Assembly (NCBI GenBank): GCA_964520585.1
Contig: CAZFOO010000004.1
Location: 1 to 64,000 of the forward strand
Direction of reading: 5' to 3'
Source of the DNA: PXAP01 sp964520585
GTDB taxonomy: Bacteria > Bacteroidota > Bacteroidia > Bacteroidales > PUMT01
DNA: 64,000 bases
Shown here: positions 51,293 through 61,500 of the stretch, piece by piece
Numbering within the stretch: position 1 is the first letter of the stretch
Layout: every line of letters starts with the position of its first letter
The notes under the pieces: generated by a model
What the model was told of the DNA's origin: nothing
Database searches by the model: none
What the model saw: the letters and a program-made list of their open reading frames with translations, nothing else
Position numbers and translations under genes: made by a program

Positions 51293-53725
51293 ATGGATTA
51301 TAAAGCAAAACAGGGGGACACTGACCTTTCTTTTGAGGACTTTAAAAAAGAGGTGTTATTTGATTATAAACTCGCAAATATCAGCAGGAACCTCAGTATT
51401 ATTGGAAGAAAGGAAGTTCTTACCGGCAAGGCAAAATTTGGAATATTCGGAGATGGTAAGGAGGTGGCTCAGATAGCTTTTGCCAAGCAATTCAGGAATG
51501 GGGACTGGCGGTCAGGGTATTACCGTGACCAGACATTTATGATGGCTGCCGGCCTTTTTACTCCAAAGGAATTTTTTTCGCAGCTTTACGGAGATACTGA
51601 TGTAGAACTTAATCCAGGTAATGCCGGACGTTCCTTTAATAACCATTTTTCTACCCGGAGCATAAATGAGGATGGTACATGGAAAAATCTCATGGAACAA
51701 AAGAATTCATCGGCCGATATTTCTCCCACAGCCGGTCAGATGCCTCGTCTGCTTGGGTTGGCATATGCTTCAAAGATGTTCCGCAATCTGCCGCACCTTA
51801 AGGAATACAAAAATTTATCGGTGAATGGTAATGAGGTAGCTTTTGGCACTATTGGTGACGCAAGTACTTCTGAAGGCCATTTTTGGGAAACCCTTAATGC
51901 AGCTGCAGTTTTGCAGGTGCCAATGGCACTTGCTGTTTGGGATGATGGTTATGGTATTTCAGTGCCGAGGAAATATCAGACAGCTAAAGGAAGCATTTCT
52001 GAAGCACTTCGAGGTTTTGAACGAGATGAATCTAACCCCGGTATTGTTATTTTAAGGGGAGTGGGGTGGGATTATCCTGGTTTATGCAAGCTTTTTGCCG
52101 AGGGTGTAAAAATATGCCGGGAGCAGCATGTGCCCGTTGTTTTTCATATTGATGAAGTTACCCAGCCACTGGGGCATTCGACTTCGGGTTCTCACGAACG
52201 TTACAAGACATCCGAAAGACTTCAGTGGGAAAAGGATTACGATGCATTGAAAAAGATGCGTGAGTGGATGCTGAAGATGAACCTGGGAACATCCGAAGAA
52301 CTTGCCCAACTTGAGGAGGAGGCTTTAGAGGAGGTGAAGAATGCAAGAAGAGAAGCCTGGAGAGATTATACACGGCCGATGGTAGTAGAACGGGATGCAT
52401 TGATCGAGATTATTGACAACAGAAGTTGTGTGTGTAAAAGAGAAGGTTATGATAAGCCTGGGACTATAACCGAAGAGCTGAAAAAGATTCCTGCACCAAC
52501 ACGAAAAGATAATTTCAGCGCTGCCCGGAAAATATTAAGACATGTATGTGCAGATTGTGAAATAAGAGAGAAGTTGCAGGAGGATCTTTCTAACTGGCTT
52601 GCGCGCAATAAGGAAGATAATGCATTCCGGTATAATACTTTTCTGTATAACGAAACGGAATATTCCGCTTTGAATGTGGATCCGGTACTTCCCCGTTACG
52701 GCGACGATTCCCCCGGTATTCCCGGCAGGGAAATACTTCGTGATTTCTGGAACGAGGCATTGGTCCGCGAACCCAGGTTATTCATATTTGGTCAGGACAC
52801 TGGTAATATTGGTGGTGTAAACCAGTCTTATGAAGGGCTTCAGAAAAAATTTGGTGAACTTAGAGTAACCGATACCGGAATAAGAGAAACTACCATACTG
52901 GGTCAGGGTATTGGAATGGCTCTTCGTGGCATGCGGCCGGTGGCAGAAATCCAGTATCTTGATTATCTTCTTTATGCTCTGCAGACCTTCAGCGATGACC
53001 TTGCTACCACTCATTACCGAACCCGTGGAGGTCAAAGTGTGCCGGTAATTGTTGTTACCCGTGGGCACCGGCTTGAAGGTATATGGCATGCAGGCTCTCC
53101 GGTAAGTATGATCATTAATTCAATACGAGGAGTTTATGTTTGTGTTCCCCGTAATATGACACAGGCAGCAGGCTTTTATAATACTCTTCTGGAAGGGCAG
53201 GATCCTGCTATAGTTATTGAACCTCTTAACGGATATCGTTTGAAAGAAAAAAGGCCTGAGAATATCGGTGAATACAGAATCCCGCTTGGTGAACCTGAGA
53301 TACTTAATGAGGGCACCGATATCACCATTGTTACTTACGGATCATGCGTAAGGATTGCTCAGGAAGCAACCGAACAACTAAAGGAGTTTAATATTTCAAC
53401 TGAATTAGTTGATGTTCAGACTCTATTGCCTTTCGACAGGACAGATACAATTTTGAAATCAATTAAGAAAACCGGTAAAGTACTGTTTTTTGATGAGGAT
53501 GTCCCTGGTGGCGCTACATCCTTTATGATGCAGCAGGTTCTTGAAGAGCGGGGAGGCTTTTTTTTCCTGGATGCTGAGCCCCGCACACTGACAGGGAAAG
53601 ATCATCGTACCGCATATACTTCCGATGGTGATTATTTTTCTAATCCAAATTCAGAAGATGTGTTTGATATTGTCTATGAGATCATGCATAAATCAGATAC
53701 TGAAAGATATCCAGCCCTGTTTTAG
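51293..53725 (+). CDS. 2-oxoacid dehydrogenase E1, fused alpha and beta subunits
   Basis: The 810-residue thiamine-diphosphate enzyme joins E1-alpha (about 1-440) and E1-beta (about 470-810), which are separate genes in many bacteria. The alpha part has GDASTSEGHFWETLNAAAV near residue 187 and VWDDGYGISVP, the ThDP/Mg2+ site. The beta part has FGQDTGNIGGVNQS, DTGIRETTILGQGIGMALRG, EIQYLDYL, and DVQTLLPFD near residue 704. It probably acts in a branched-chain or pyruvate-type complex; the substrate is unsure. E2 and E3 genes are not in the window, and such fusions are common in Bacteroidota. Confidence 0.92.
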   Translation: MDYKAKQGDTDLSFEDFKKEVLFDYKLANISRNLSIIGRKEVLTGKAKFGIFGDGKEVAQIAFAKQFRNGDWRSGYYRDQTFMMAAGLFTPKEFFSQLYGDTDVELNPGNAGRSFNNHFSTRSINEDGTWKNLMEQKNSSADISPTAGQMPRLLGLAYASKMFRNLPHLKEYKNLSVNGNEVAFGTIGDASTSEGHFWETLNAAAVLQVPMALAVWDDGYGISVPRKYQTAKGSISEALRGFERDESNPGIVILRGVGWDYPGLCKLFAEGVKICREQHVPVVFHIDEVTQPLGHSTSGSHERYKTSERLQWEKDYDALKKMREWMLKMNLGTSEELAQLEEEALEEVKNARREAWRDYTRPMVVERDALIEIIDNRSCVCKREGYDKPGTITEELKKIPAPTRKDNFSAARKILRHVCADCEIREKLQEDLSNWLARNKEDNAFRYNTFLYNETEYSALNVDPVLPRYGDDSPGIPGREILRDFWNEALVREPRLFIFGQDTGNIGGVNQSYEGLQKKFGELRVTDTGIRETTILGQGIGMALRGMRPVAEIQYLDYLLYALQTFSDDLATTHYRTRGGQSVPVIVVTRGHRLEGIWHAGSPVSMIINSIRGVYVCVPRNMTQAAGFYNTLLEGQDPAIVIEPLNGYRLKEKRPENIGEYRIPLGEPEILNEGTDITIVTYGSCVRIAQEATEQLKEFNISTELVDVQTLLPFDRTDTILKSIKKTGKVLFFDEDVPGGATSFMMQQVLEERGGFFFLDAEPRTLTGKDHRTAYTSDGDYFSNPNSEDVFDIVYEIMHKSDTERYPALF

Positions 53726-53901
53726 ACTATCTTAGAAACCGTGTCCGGGGATGAGGTTGTGGCCCCGGGGGACTTTGACAAAGGTGTGTTTGAGTTTGGT
53801 GATGAATAGTTAGCTTTTGGTAAATGGTTTTACCGGAGTGGGTTTTGTTCCCTGCTACTATTATGATCCTGTAAACTTCAATTGGTTAATGTATGAAATG
53901 A

Positions 53902-55377
53902 TCACTGATCATCCATTTCAATTTTCCTATCCTTCTTTTCATCTGCAAACCGTCTGATATTTATGTTGAATGATGCCATAAATATTGACATAAAAGGACT
54001 AATAATATTGAAGAATGCATAGGGAAGGTAACTTATGGTGGGTACTCCGAGAACGGCTGATTGTGTCGCCCCGCAGGTATTCCAGGGTATCAGTACCGAT
54101 GTGACAGTGCCAGAATCTTCCAGGGTCCGGCTAAGGACTTCTGGCTTCAATCTTCTTTTCCGGTATGTTTCAGCAAACATCCTTCCCGGCACAACAATGG
54201 ATATATACTGATCTGATGCAGTAAGATTGAAAAATAAGCATGTGCCTGCTGTTGTCGCAACCAGTGACCCTGTGGTTTTTGCAAATCGCATTAGTCCACT
54301 GGTAATCTTTACAAGCATTCCTGCTGCCTCCATCACTCCACCAAAGATCATTGCCGTCATTATAAGCCAGATGGTATTAAGCATTCCTGCCATTCCTCCG
54401 GTGCTAAGTAGTTCATTGACCTGCGGATCACTTGTGGTGATGGATATTCTTCCAAACATGCTTTTCATGATCCCTATGTAGGCTGCTTCAGCGTAATTGT
54501 CGGCAATACCGGCAACTTGTTCGACTACCTGGGGCTGAAATATGAGAGCAAAGAGTGCTCCGAGTAATGTGCCGGCCAGTAAAGAAGGAAGGGGTGGAAC
54601 TTTGTTAACTATGATGGTTACCAGAGCTGCGGGTACAATAAAGAGGAGTGGTGTTATGTTGAAACTCTGTTCTATGGCATGCAATGTTGCCTCCACATTT
54701 GCAGCATCTCCTTCAGGTTGAAAAAAGAACCCTGCTATCATGAACAGGATAAGAGTTATGAAAATAGAGGGGCCGGTTGTATAAGCCATATATTTGATAT
54801 GTGTAAACAAATCTGTTCCTGCCATTGCGGGGGCAAGATTGGTTGTGTCTGAAAGAGGAGACATCTTGTCGCCGAAATATGCTCCGGAGATAATTGCCCC
54901 GGCAACTATACCCTCACCAAATCCCATTGCATTGCCAATGCCGATTAGTGCAATCCCTATGGTCGCTACGGTGGACCATGAGCTTCCTGTAGATACTGAT
55001 ACCAGGGCAGAAACCACAACACAAGCCACCAGGAATATCACCGGATTAAGTATCTGCAGTCCATAATATATCATCGCCGGAACAACCCCGCTTAACAGCC
55101 ATGTGCCTGCCAGGGATCCAATTAGGAGCAATATTATCATCGAAGGCATGGCCGAACCTATGCTCTTAACTATTTGTTTCCTTACCTCATACCAGTTATG
55201 TCCCAGGTGAACAGCAATAATACTTCCAACAGCGGAGGCAAGTAATAAGGCTATCTGGTTTGCACCTGAAAGGGTATCATCTCCAAAGAAGTAAACGTTG
55301 AGAGACAACATGGCAATGAGAAATAAAACGGGGATTAGTGCCTGAACAGTTGATGGATTTCTGGAGTTTTTACTCAT
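53902..55377 (-). CDS. nhaC: NhaC-family Na+/H+ antiporter
   Basis: The 491-residue protein has about 11-12 membrane helices. STGSSWSTVATIGIALIGIGNAMGFGEGIVAGAIISGAYFGDKMSPLSDTTNLAPA (read in pieces of the family pattern: GSSWSTVATIG, GAYFGDKMSPLSDTTNLA) and VLIPWNTCGATQS are NhaC signatures. It would return sodium pumped by NQR in exchange for protons, or act in pH control. It is encoded alone and divergent from the LytTR gene. Confidence 0.92.
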   Translation of the reverse strand: MSKNSRNPSTVQALIPVLFLIAMLSLNVYFFGDDTLSGANQIALLLASAVGSIIAVHLGHNWYEVRKQIVKSIGSAMPSMIILLLIGSLAGTWLLSGVVPAMIYYGLQILNPVIFLVACVVVSALVSVSTGSSWSTVATIGIALIGIGNAMGFGEGIVAGAIISGAYFGDKMSPLSDTTNLAPAMAGTDLFTHIKYMAYTTGPSIFITLILFMIAGFFFQPEGDAANVEATLHAIEQSFNITPLLFIVPAALVTIIVNKVPPLPSLLAGTLLGALFALIFQPQVVEQVAGIADNYAEAAYIGIMKSMFGRISITTSDPQVNELLSTGGMAGMLNTIWLIMTAMIFGGVMEAAGMLVKITSGLMRFAKTTGSLVATTAGTCLFFNLTASDQYISIVVPGRMFAETYRKRRLKPEVLSRTLEDSGTVTSVLIPWNTCGATQSAVLGVPTISYLPYAFFNIISPFMSIFMASFNINIRRFADEKKDRKIEMDDQ

Positions 55378-56008
55378 AACCGGAAAATGGATGTGGTCGG
55401 GGTTGCTCTTTTATATTTGATAATATGGTTAAATTATTAAGGGCTGACCAAGATACGTATTTTTTATTTTTATAAGACTGTTCCGTCATTTTTCCCTGCA
55501 TTCAGATTAATTAAAAATAATACCCCATTTATTGCATACGGGAATGATTATCGAAAACCCGGACTGATTTTCGACGCCAATCAGAAATGTTATTAACAAT
55601 TTGTTAACATAGATATATCACGGGTAAGCGATATTATGGCGCAGATAATCAGAGTAATAATAGTGTGCTTTTTTATTTTTGCGGACTAATGCGCAAAGTT
55701 ATTAACAGGAAACTCATGTCACGTTTTTAAAATTTATGCACCTCTATACGGGAGGTTCTTTGTTATTATTCTGGCTTTATTCATTGCATGAGTCATCCAT
55801 GTTTGCGCCTTGCTGAATCCGTGAGGTGAGATTTAGAGGCGAACTAAATATCATGTACAAAACAGGAGGATTGACCTGCGGTCGATCTCACATGCATTTG
55901 ACTTTTCATTTTTGCGCAAATAAAACTTGGGTTTTAGTCGATTTTACATTTGATTACCGGTCTTTTTGGAAATACCCATCATCCCAGTTACTGAAAATAA
56001 ATTTGCTG
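55378..56008. other. Long divergent intergenic region, nhaC to LytTR
   Basis: The 631 bases hold no supported gene. A 7-1-7 palindrome TTAACAATTTGTTAA lies at 55593-55607. The frame of the LytTR gene is open upstream to about 55826 (GTG), but the N-terminal extension has no recognisable domain, so it is left out of the gene. Confidence 0.45.
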
Positions 56009-56374
56009 ATGAAGATACTTGTGAAATTTCCCGGTTTATGGCTGCAGGATTCATCAGGCGCAGTAAAGATTAATTATGATGACATAGTTTATTGTGAGCA
56101 CGCTTCGGGAGTTACAAAAATCGTGTATATATGCGGAAAATTTAAAAGAGTGCAGGTTCCTCTAAAAAGAATTGAAGAAAAGCTATGCAAACAAAAGTTT
56201 TACAGATGTCACCGAAATTACCTGGTAAATCTTGACAAGGTTGGTAATTATGATGAAAAGGATGAATTTCTTATCATGAAGTGCAGGATAAACGTGCCCG
56301 TTTCCAGACGCCGCAGGAATAATTTAAAGATCAGGCTTGGATTATCCTCTCCAGAACAGAATATATCTGCCTGA
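56009..56374 (+). CDS. Stand-alone LytTR DNA-binding protein
   Basis: The product is essentially a LytTR domain with no receiver: DIVYCEHASGVTKIVY, KRVQVPLKRIEEKL, FYRCHRNYLVNLDKV and RINVPVSRRRRNNLK follow the family order. Start at ATG 56009 gives 121 residues; a GTG at 55826 would add 61 residues without a domain. Such proteins act as transcription factors that bind direct repeats, and a stand-alone domain probably needs a partner or modification for control. The gene at 56609 encodes a second one. Confidence 0.82.
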   Translation: MKILVKFPGLWLQDSSGAVKINYDDIVYCEHASGVTKIVYICGKFKRVQVPLKRIEEKLCKQKFYRCHRNYLVNLDKVGNYDEKDEFLIMKCRINVPVSRRRRNNLKIRLGLSSPEQNISA

Positions 56375-56608
56375 TTTTTTACCGCTAAAATACAAATATC
56401 AACCGTTCAGTTTATTTTAGGGTTGGTAATTTGGAAATTTCCTGAAAAACATATTAATTTTATTAAGGTGCTTTCATAAATTGAATTAATTATTTCTGAT
56501 ACTGGCTAAATATAGTTTAATTATTGCATTGTCACAATTGCACTATCATAAAGTCAGTACAATATAAGTGCGTTGTAAGTTTTATGTTATTCAATAACAA
56601 ATTCGAAA

Positions 56609-56926
56609 ATGCCTGATAATCCAAAAGATCTGCTCAGTAATTCCATATTGCAGAAAACTCTTTATTTTCAAAGTGATAACGGGTTCTCCCTGATGGTCAT
56701 GAAAAACAAGAAGCAGGAAGTACTTGCCGTTCCTCTGGTTAAAATTGAAAGGATGCTTCCTCCCGGTCTGTTTTGCAGGGTACACAGGAATTATCTTGTA
56801 AACATTAATGCTGTTTCCGAATTCCGGCATTACAGAGATCAGTATTTTGCTTTTGCCTGCGGATACCGGATTCCGGTATCCAGAAGAATGAAAAAAATAT
56901 TGATGGATAACCTTAATGTTTTATAA
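56609..56926 (+). CDS. Second stand-alone LytTR DNA-binding protein
   Basis: The 105-residue protein shows TLYFQSDNGFSLMVM, EVLAVPLVKIERML, LFCRVHRNYLVNINAV and YRIPVSRRMKKIL, matching the LytTR domain and the neighbour at 56009. It has no receiver or sensor domain. The two differ in most positions outside the HRNYLVN core. It is followed by a secreted amidotransferase-like gene 97 bases on. Targets are unknown; the neighbouring gene or nhaC are possible. Confidence 0.82.
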   Translation: MPDNPKDLLSNSILQKTLYFQSDNGFSLMVMKNKKQEVLAVPLVKIERMLPPGLFCRVHRNYLVNINAVSEFRHYRDQYFAFACGYRIPVSRRMKKILMDNLNVL

Positions 56927-57023
56927 ACTTTCCACCGGCCCTTCTTTAAATTTTGGGTATATGTGTGAATTCTGATAATTATTTTAAATTGCAGGATTGT
57001 TAATAATCCTTATATTTTAGAAT

Positions 57024-58211
57024 ATGATCAGAATTACAATATTTTTTTGGGCATTTTTTCTTTTTATCCTGCCGGTAAATGAGGCCAGTGTTCATAATAA
57101 AGACAATAACCATCCCCAGGATACCCGGGGTAAATTTATTCCCTCAGGTTTATTGCCTGAACAAAGTTCCGGGAAACAAATCAAGGATAATCAGGATAAA
57201 TTTATAGTTATCATGCATCCCACTGTTGATAATATCAGGACCTGGATATATCTTACTTCAGAAGGGATCTTACCGGTAGAACCGGATATTAAGCTTTTAG
57301 GAGTATACAGTGATCATGCTTCCTATGATTATTCGCGGACTGATGATTATATCAGGATGAATGGTTATGATCATATTTCACTCCTGGGAATTGGATCTTC
57401 CATGGAGATTGACCACTTGTTTTCAGAAAATGTTAATACGGAAATTTTCCGTATGGTTTTCCAAATGGCGAAGGGTATACTTTTTTTCGGTGGACCTGAC
57501 ATTCCTCCCGCAATATACGGAGATGAAATGAATCTACTCACAGTAGTAACTGATCCCCACCGTCATTATCTGGAGGTTTCCTTTCTTTTTCACCTTCTTG
57601 GCGGTTATCAAAACGAAGATCACATTCCATTTCTGGAAGAAAACCGGGAGTTACCCCTGCTAGGTATATGCCTCGGAATGCAGACAATGAATGTTGCCAC
57701 AGGGGGGACTATGATACAGGATATCCCTTCTGATATTTATGGTAAAAATAGTGTTGAGCAGGTGCTGGCTATGGATTCTGACCAGCAGCACAGAAATTAC
57801 TATTCGGCATTTCGTATCGATCAGGATGTTGCTGCACGTTCATTCCACAGGATATTGGTAGAGGAAGAAAGCCATTTGGAACAAGTGCTTGCAGACAACC
57901 AAACCTTGCCTTATGTGCTTAGCTCCCATCATCAGGCTATCGACCGGTTAGGGAAGGGATTCTGGGTTACAGCCCGTAGCAGTGACAGTAAAATTATTGA
58001 AGCTATTGAGCATGTGCGGTATCCAAATGTAATGGGTATCCAGTTCCACCCTGAGGTGATTACTCTCTATGAACAAGAAAGTAAAATAACTTTTGCTCCG
58101 GGGGAAGATGCGGTCAATTCTTTTATTGACTTGTATCCGGGACCAGAGGGAGAGGAGTTCCACCTTAATTTCTGGAAATATTTTGGAAACCTGATTGAAA
58201 AAGGGAATTAG
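57024..58211 (+). CDS. Exported class I glutamine amidotransferase-like protein (peptidase C26)
   Basis: The 395-residue protein has a signal peptide (ITIFFWAFFLFILPVNEA) and a gamma-glutamyl hydrolase/PuuD-like domain. The nucleophile elbow is GICLGMQTMN (Cys near residue 215), and GIQFHPEVI near residue 339 supplies His and Glu. FFGGPDIPPAIYGD is a further match. The long N-terminal part (about residues 25-140) has no clear match. Export makes a role on extracellular gamma-glutamyl compounds more likely than a role in purine or GABA metabolism, but the substrate is not known. Confidence 0.85.
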   Translation: MIRITIFFWAFFLFILPVNEASVHNKDNNHPQDTRGKFIPSGLLPEQSSGKQIKDNQDKFIVIMHPTVDNIRTWIYLTSEGILPVEPDIKLLGVYSDHASYDYSRTDDYIRMNGYDHISLLGIGSSMEIDHLFSENVNTEIFRMVFQMAKGILFFGGPDIPPAIYGDEMNLLTVVTDPHRHYLEVSFLFHLLGGYQNEDHIPFLEENRELPLLGICLGMQTMNVATGGTMIQDIPSDIYGKNSVEQVLAMDSDQQHRNYYSAFRIDQDVAARSFHRILVEEESHLEQVLADNQTLPYVLSSHHQAIDRLGKGFWVTARSSDSKIIEAIEHVRYPNVMGIQFHPEVITLYEQESKITFAPGEDAVNSFIDLYPGPEGEEFHLNFWKYFGNLIEKGN

Positions 58212-58453
58212 TCTATTTTAAAACCTGCAGGCAGTTTTTTCAGGATTAAATGCCAGCTTAAATAAACTATCGACTTCCCGGAATAACTAAGAAACTTTTT
58301 ATTTGGTGATTTGCATCACCTTTTGCTGGTTTTGTACATAATAAATTCTTTATTTGTAACAAAGATATTTCATTTTCGTATGTTAATTTAAACCGGCCTT
58401 TTGCGCCCTATTGTTTAACCCTGAAATATTATCCGGCCTTGAAAAGTGGACAG

Positions 58454-58546
58454 ATGGTACATGATGATTATCCTAATCGATGCGGTTGCGGATTAATGAC
58501 AATTCTTGTACTTGTTGTCGCTGTGGTTCTTATCATTCTCATCTGA
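58454..58546 (+). CDS. Possible 30-residue membrane peptide
   Basis: ATG at 58454 opens a 30-codon frame ending at TGA 58544-58546. The product starts with a short polar part containing RCGCG and then has a hydrophobic stretch of about 15 residues ending in IILI. It is alone in the 373-base gap between the amidotransferase-like gene and the TreY-MalQ gene (plus strand). The rest of that gap shows no gene. Expression is uncertain; a chance frame cannot be excluded. Confidence 0.3.
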   Translation: MVHDDYPNRCGCGLMTILVLVVAVVLIILI

Positions 58547-58584
58547 TAAGGATTTTATGTGTCATGGAAATTTAAACAAAAACG

Positions 58585-61500
58585 CTACATCGTCCTGTTA
58601 TACATCACCGTAAATTTTTTGATCTTTTCAGTCATGGTTGAGGGAACACCTAGATCCTTTATTTTCCATGTCCAGTTGCCTCCGGAAGTTGATGGTGTAT
58701 TCATTCTTGCCCCTTTACCAAGTCCCATATAATCCTGCATTGGTATAATAGCCGTTCTTGCGGGCGATGCGAAAGCCATCCTGATCATTTCCCAGTGTAG
58801 CTGAGATGAACCGATCTTTTTACCGGCATAATCCTGTAATCTCTGCTTGCCGGTTTTCCCGAGATCCCTGTCATACCATCCCCGAAGTGTATTATTGTCG
58901 TGTGTGCCGGTGTAAACCAGTGAATTTTTATTGTGATTATGCGGAGCATGAAGATTGGTTGACATATTATGGTCAAAACCGAATTGCAATACCTGCATTC
59001 CGGGGAGTCCGAATTGATCCCTGAGGTCATAAACAGCCTGGTCGATATCACCAAGATCTTCTGCCACAAAGGGCATGTTAGGAAATTTCTCCTTAAGTGC
59101 ATTAAAGAACTCCACTCCGGGTCCCTTGGTCCATTTACCGTTAATGGCTGTTTTATCTCCGGCGGGCACTTCCCAAAAAGCAGAAAAAGCTCTGAAATGA
59201 TCCAGTCTCAGCAGGTCGAAAAATTCCATATTCCTTGCCAGTCTTTTCATCCACCAGTCATAACCGTAATCTTTCAGTCTTTGCCAGTTATAAACAGGCA
59301 TATTCCATAGCTGACCATTACTGTCAAAATAATCCGGTGGTACACCGGCTACTGTTTTCATCTTACCGTCTTCCTGCAAATTAAAAAGATCCTGATTTGC
59401 CCATACATCTGCGCTGTCATAACTTACATAATATGGAATGTCTCCAAAAATCCTAATGCCTTTTTCATTGGCATATTTCTTAAGGGTTCTCCATTGCCGG
59501 TCGAATATATACTGGTTAAATCTTTCCTGTGAAATAATATCGTCAAATTCATATTTTGCCGTTTTAAGAGTTTTCTCATCACGTTCCTTTACCTTCGCCG
59601 GCCATCTGTTCCACTCTTTTTTGCCGAAATGTTCCTTGTATGCCAGAAACAAAGTATAATCATTCAGCCATTGTGATTCCCTGTCACAGAATTTTTCAAA
59701 TTCGCTGTACAACCGGTGTCCCGTTTCTTTTCTTAATTTATTCCATGCTTTTTTAAGCAGATCCTCCCTGAAACGGGATGCTTTTCCATGATTAATTTTG
59801 CTGCTGTTGCGGAATTTGGCACTCTCCAGATCTGAATAATTGATCAGTCCTACGGTATAAAGATGCCAGGGACTGATCAGAGTGGTATTTCCTGCAAATG
59901 CCGAGGGTGATGAATAAGGAGACCATGACTGTGCCCTGGTAACCGGCGAAAGGGGCAGGGTTTGCCAGTATGTTTGGTAGTTCTGGCTTAGAAAATCAAC
60001 AAACCGGAACGCCTCTTCTCCAAAGTCGCCGATCCCATACTTCCCCGGCAAGGATGAAATATGAAGGAGTAAGCCACATTTCCTGTCCGAGGTTTTCTTT
60101 TTTCCCTTCAGAACTGCAACCGGTAGTCCGCCGAACAGATCAGAAACTTCCAGTTCTTCACTGCTTGATAAATTTTTACCGGTAAGAAGGTTCTTCCATT
60201 CTTCAGGCACACCCACTGGCGTTTTGATAAAGGTATCTTTCCATTTGACAGATGAGAAATATTCCCCATTTTTAGTGGAATTCATATTTCCGCTATTAAG
60301 GGGTAAAATGCACATTATCCATTGTTGCCTGTGTTTACGGATAAAGCCGAATACTTTGTCTTTATACTTACCTCCCGGTTCAACCGGAATATAGTCCCCG
60401 TACCTGAAGATATCCGGATTGTTCTTCCTTTCACGCAGCAGCAGGTGTGTTATCAACTGTTTTATCCGCCCGTCAAAGGACTCTGAATAAAGATCACGGA
60501 TTGTGACTTCGGGATCTGCTTCCCATTGCTGTATGCTTTTCAGCAATCCGTCATGTAGTGCATTGAAATCCACCGCCCTGCGGTTATCCGGGTCAACCAG
60601 ACTCAGGTCCCATGTTTCCGTACCCCGGTAAATATCAGGCATTCCGGGGGCACAGCATTTAACAACAGTCTGTACAAGGGAATTAACTATGCCTCTCCAG
60701 ACAAGTTTTCTGTGAAAAGAGGTAAATGAGTTAATAAAGAGATGGCGGGAATCAAGTATGGATCTGGCAAACTCAGTCACACCCTTTTCGTGTTTCTCAT
60801 CAGGATCATCCCAGTTGCTTGTCTGCTTTGCTTCCCGTAGTGACTTGATCAGGTAATCCTGAATCCGCCGGATATATTCTTCATCCACCTTTTCGCTGAA
60901 GGGAAAAGTCCCGGCCAGGGTCTGGTAAATAAAATATTCTTCATTAAGGGTAGGAGCGGGCAGGCCACCTTCATTGCTGTTCTTTTTGATATCCCGGTTA
61001 ATTTCAATCCATGTTTTTACCATCATTTCCCATTCACCAGCCAAATCGCTTATTGCATTGAGTCTTGCCCTTACATCTTCACCCCGCTTGGTATCGTGGG
61101 TTGCGGTGCAGTTCATTGCAAGCGGAGTGTTTTGCAGGCGTACATTCATGGCATTATGGAAATTTTCAACACTTATTCCACGTGCATCTAGCGCATCACC
61201 AACTTCATTATGAGCAATAAAGCAATTATACTGGTACATGGATGTATCCTCAACACCTTTTGCCGTCAGGGGTCCGGTAAACTGCAGCAACCGCATGAAA
61301 AAATTGCCGAGAAGAGTGTTGAATTCGTCATCCCGCTTTTTGTCCACAAGTACAATATCTCTTAAAATAGAGAGGCTATTTTTTATTCCGGGGTTTCGTC
61401 TGATAGCCTGTTTGAAAATCTCGACAGTTAATTCCCGCTGTTCTCCCTGCAAAGGGAATTCTCCGGGGTAAATACGGTAAACCGGGAAGGCCAGCATAAA

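Noticed and set aside
53740..53800. GC-rich inverted sequence after the E1 gene as a terminator
   Set aside because: GTCCGGGG and CCCCGGGGGAC can pair only partly and no T-run follows.
55826..56008. N-terminal extension of the first LytTR protein
   Set aside because: The frame is open from GTG 55826 but the added 61 residues have no domain and the ATG at 56009 fits the LytTR domain start.
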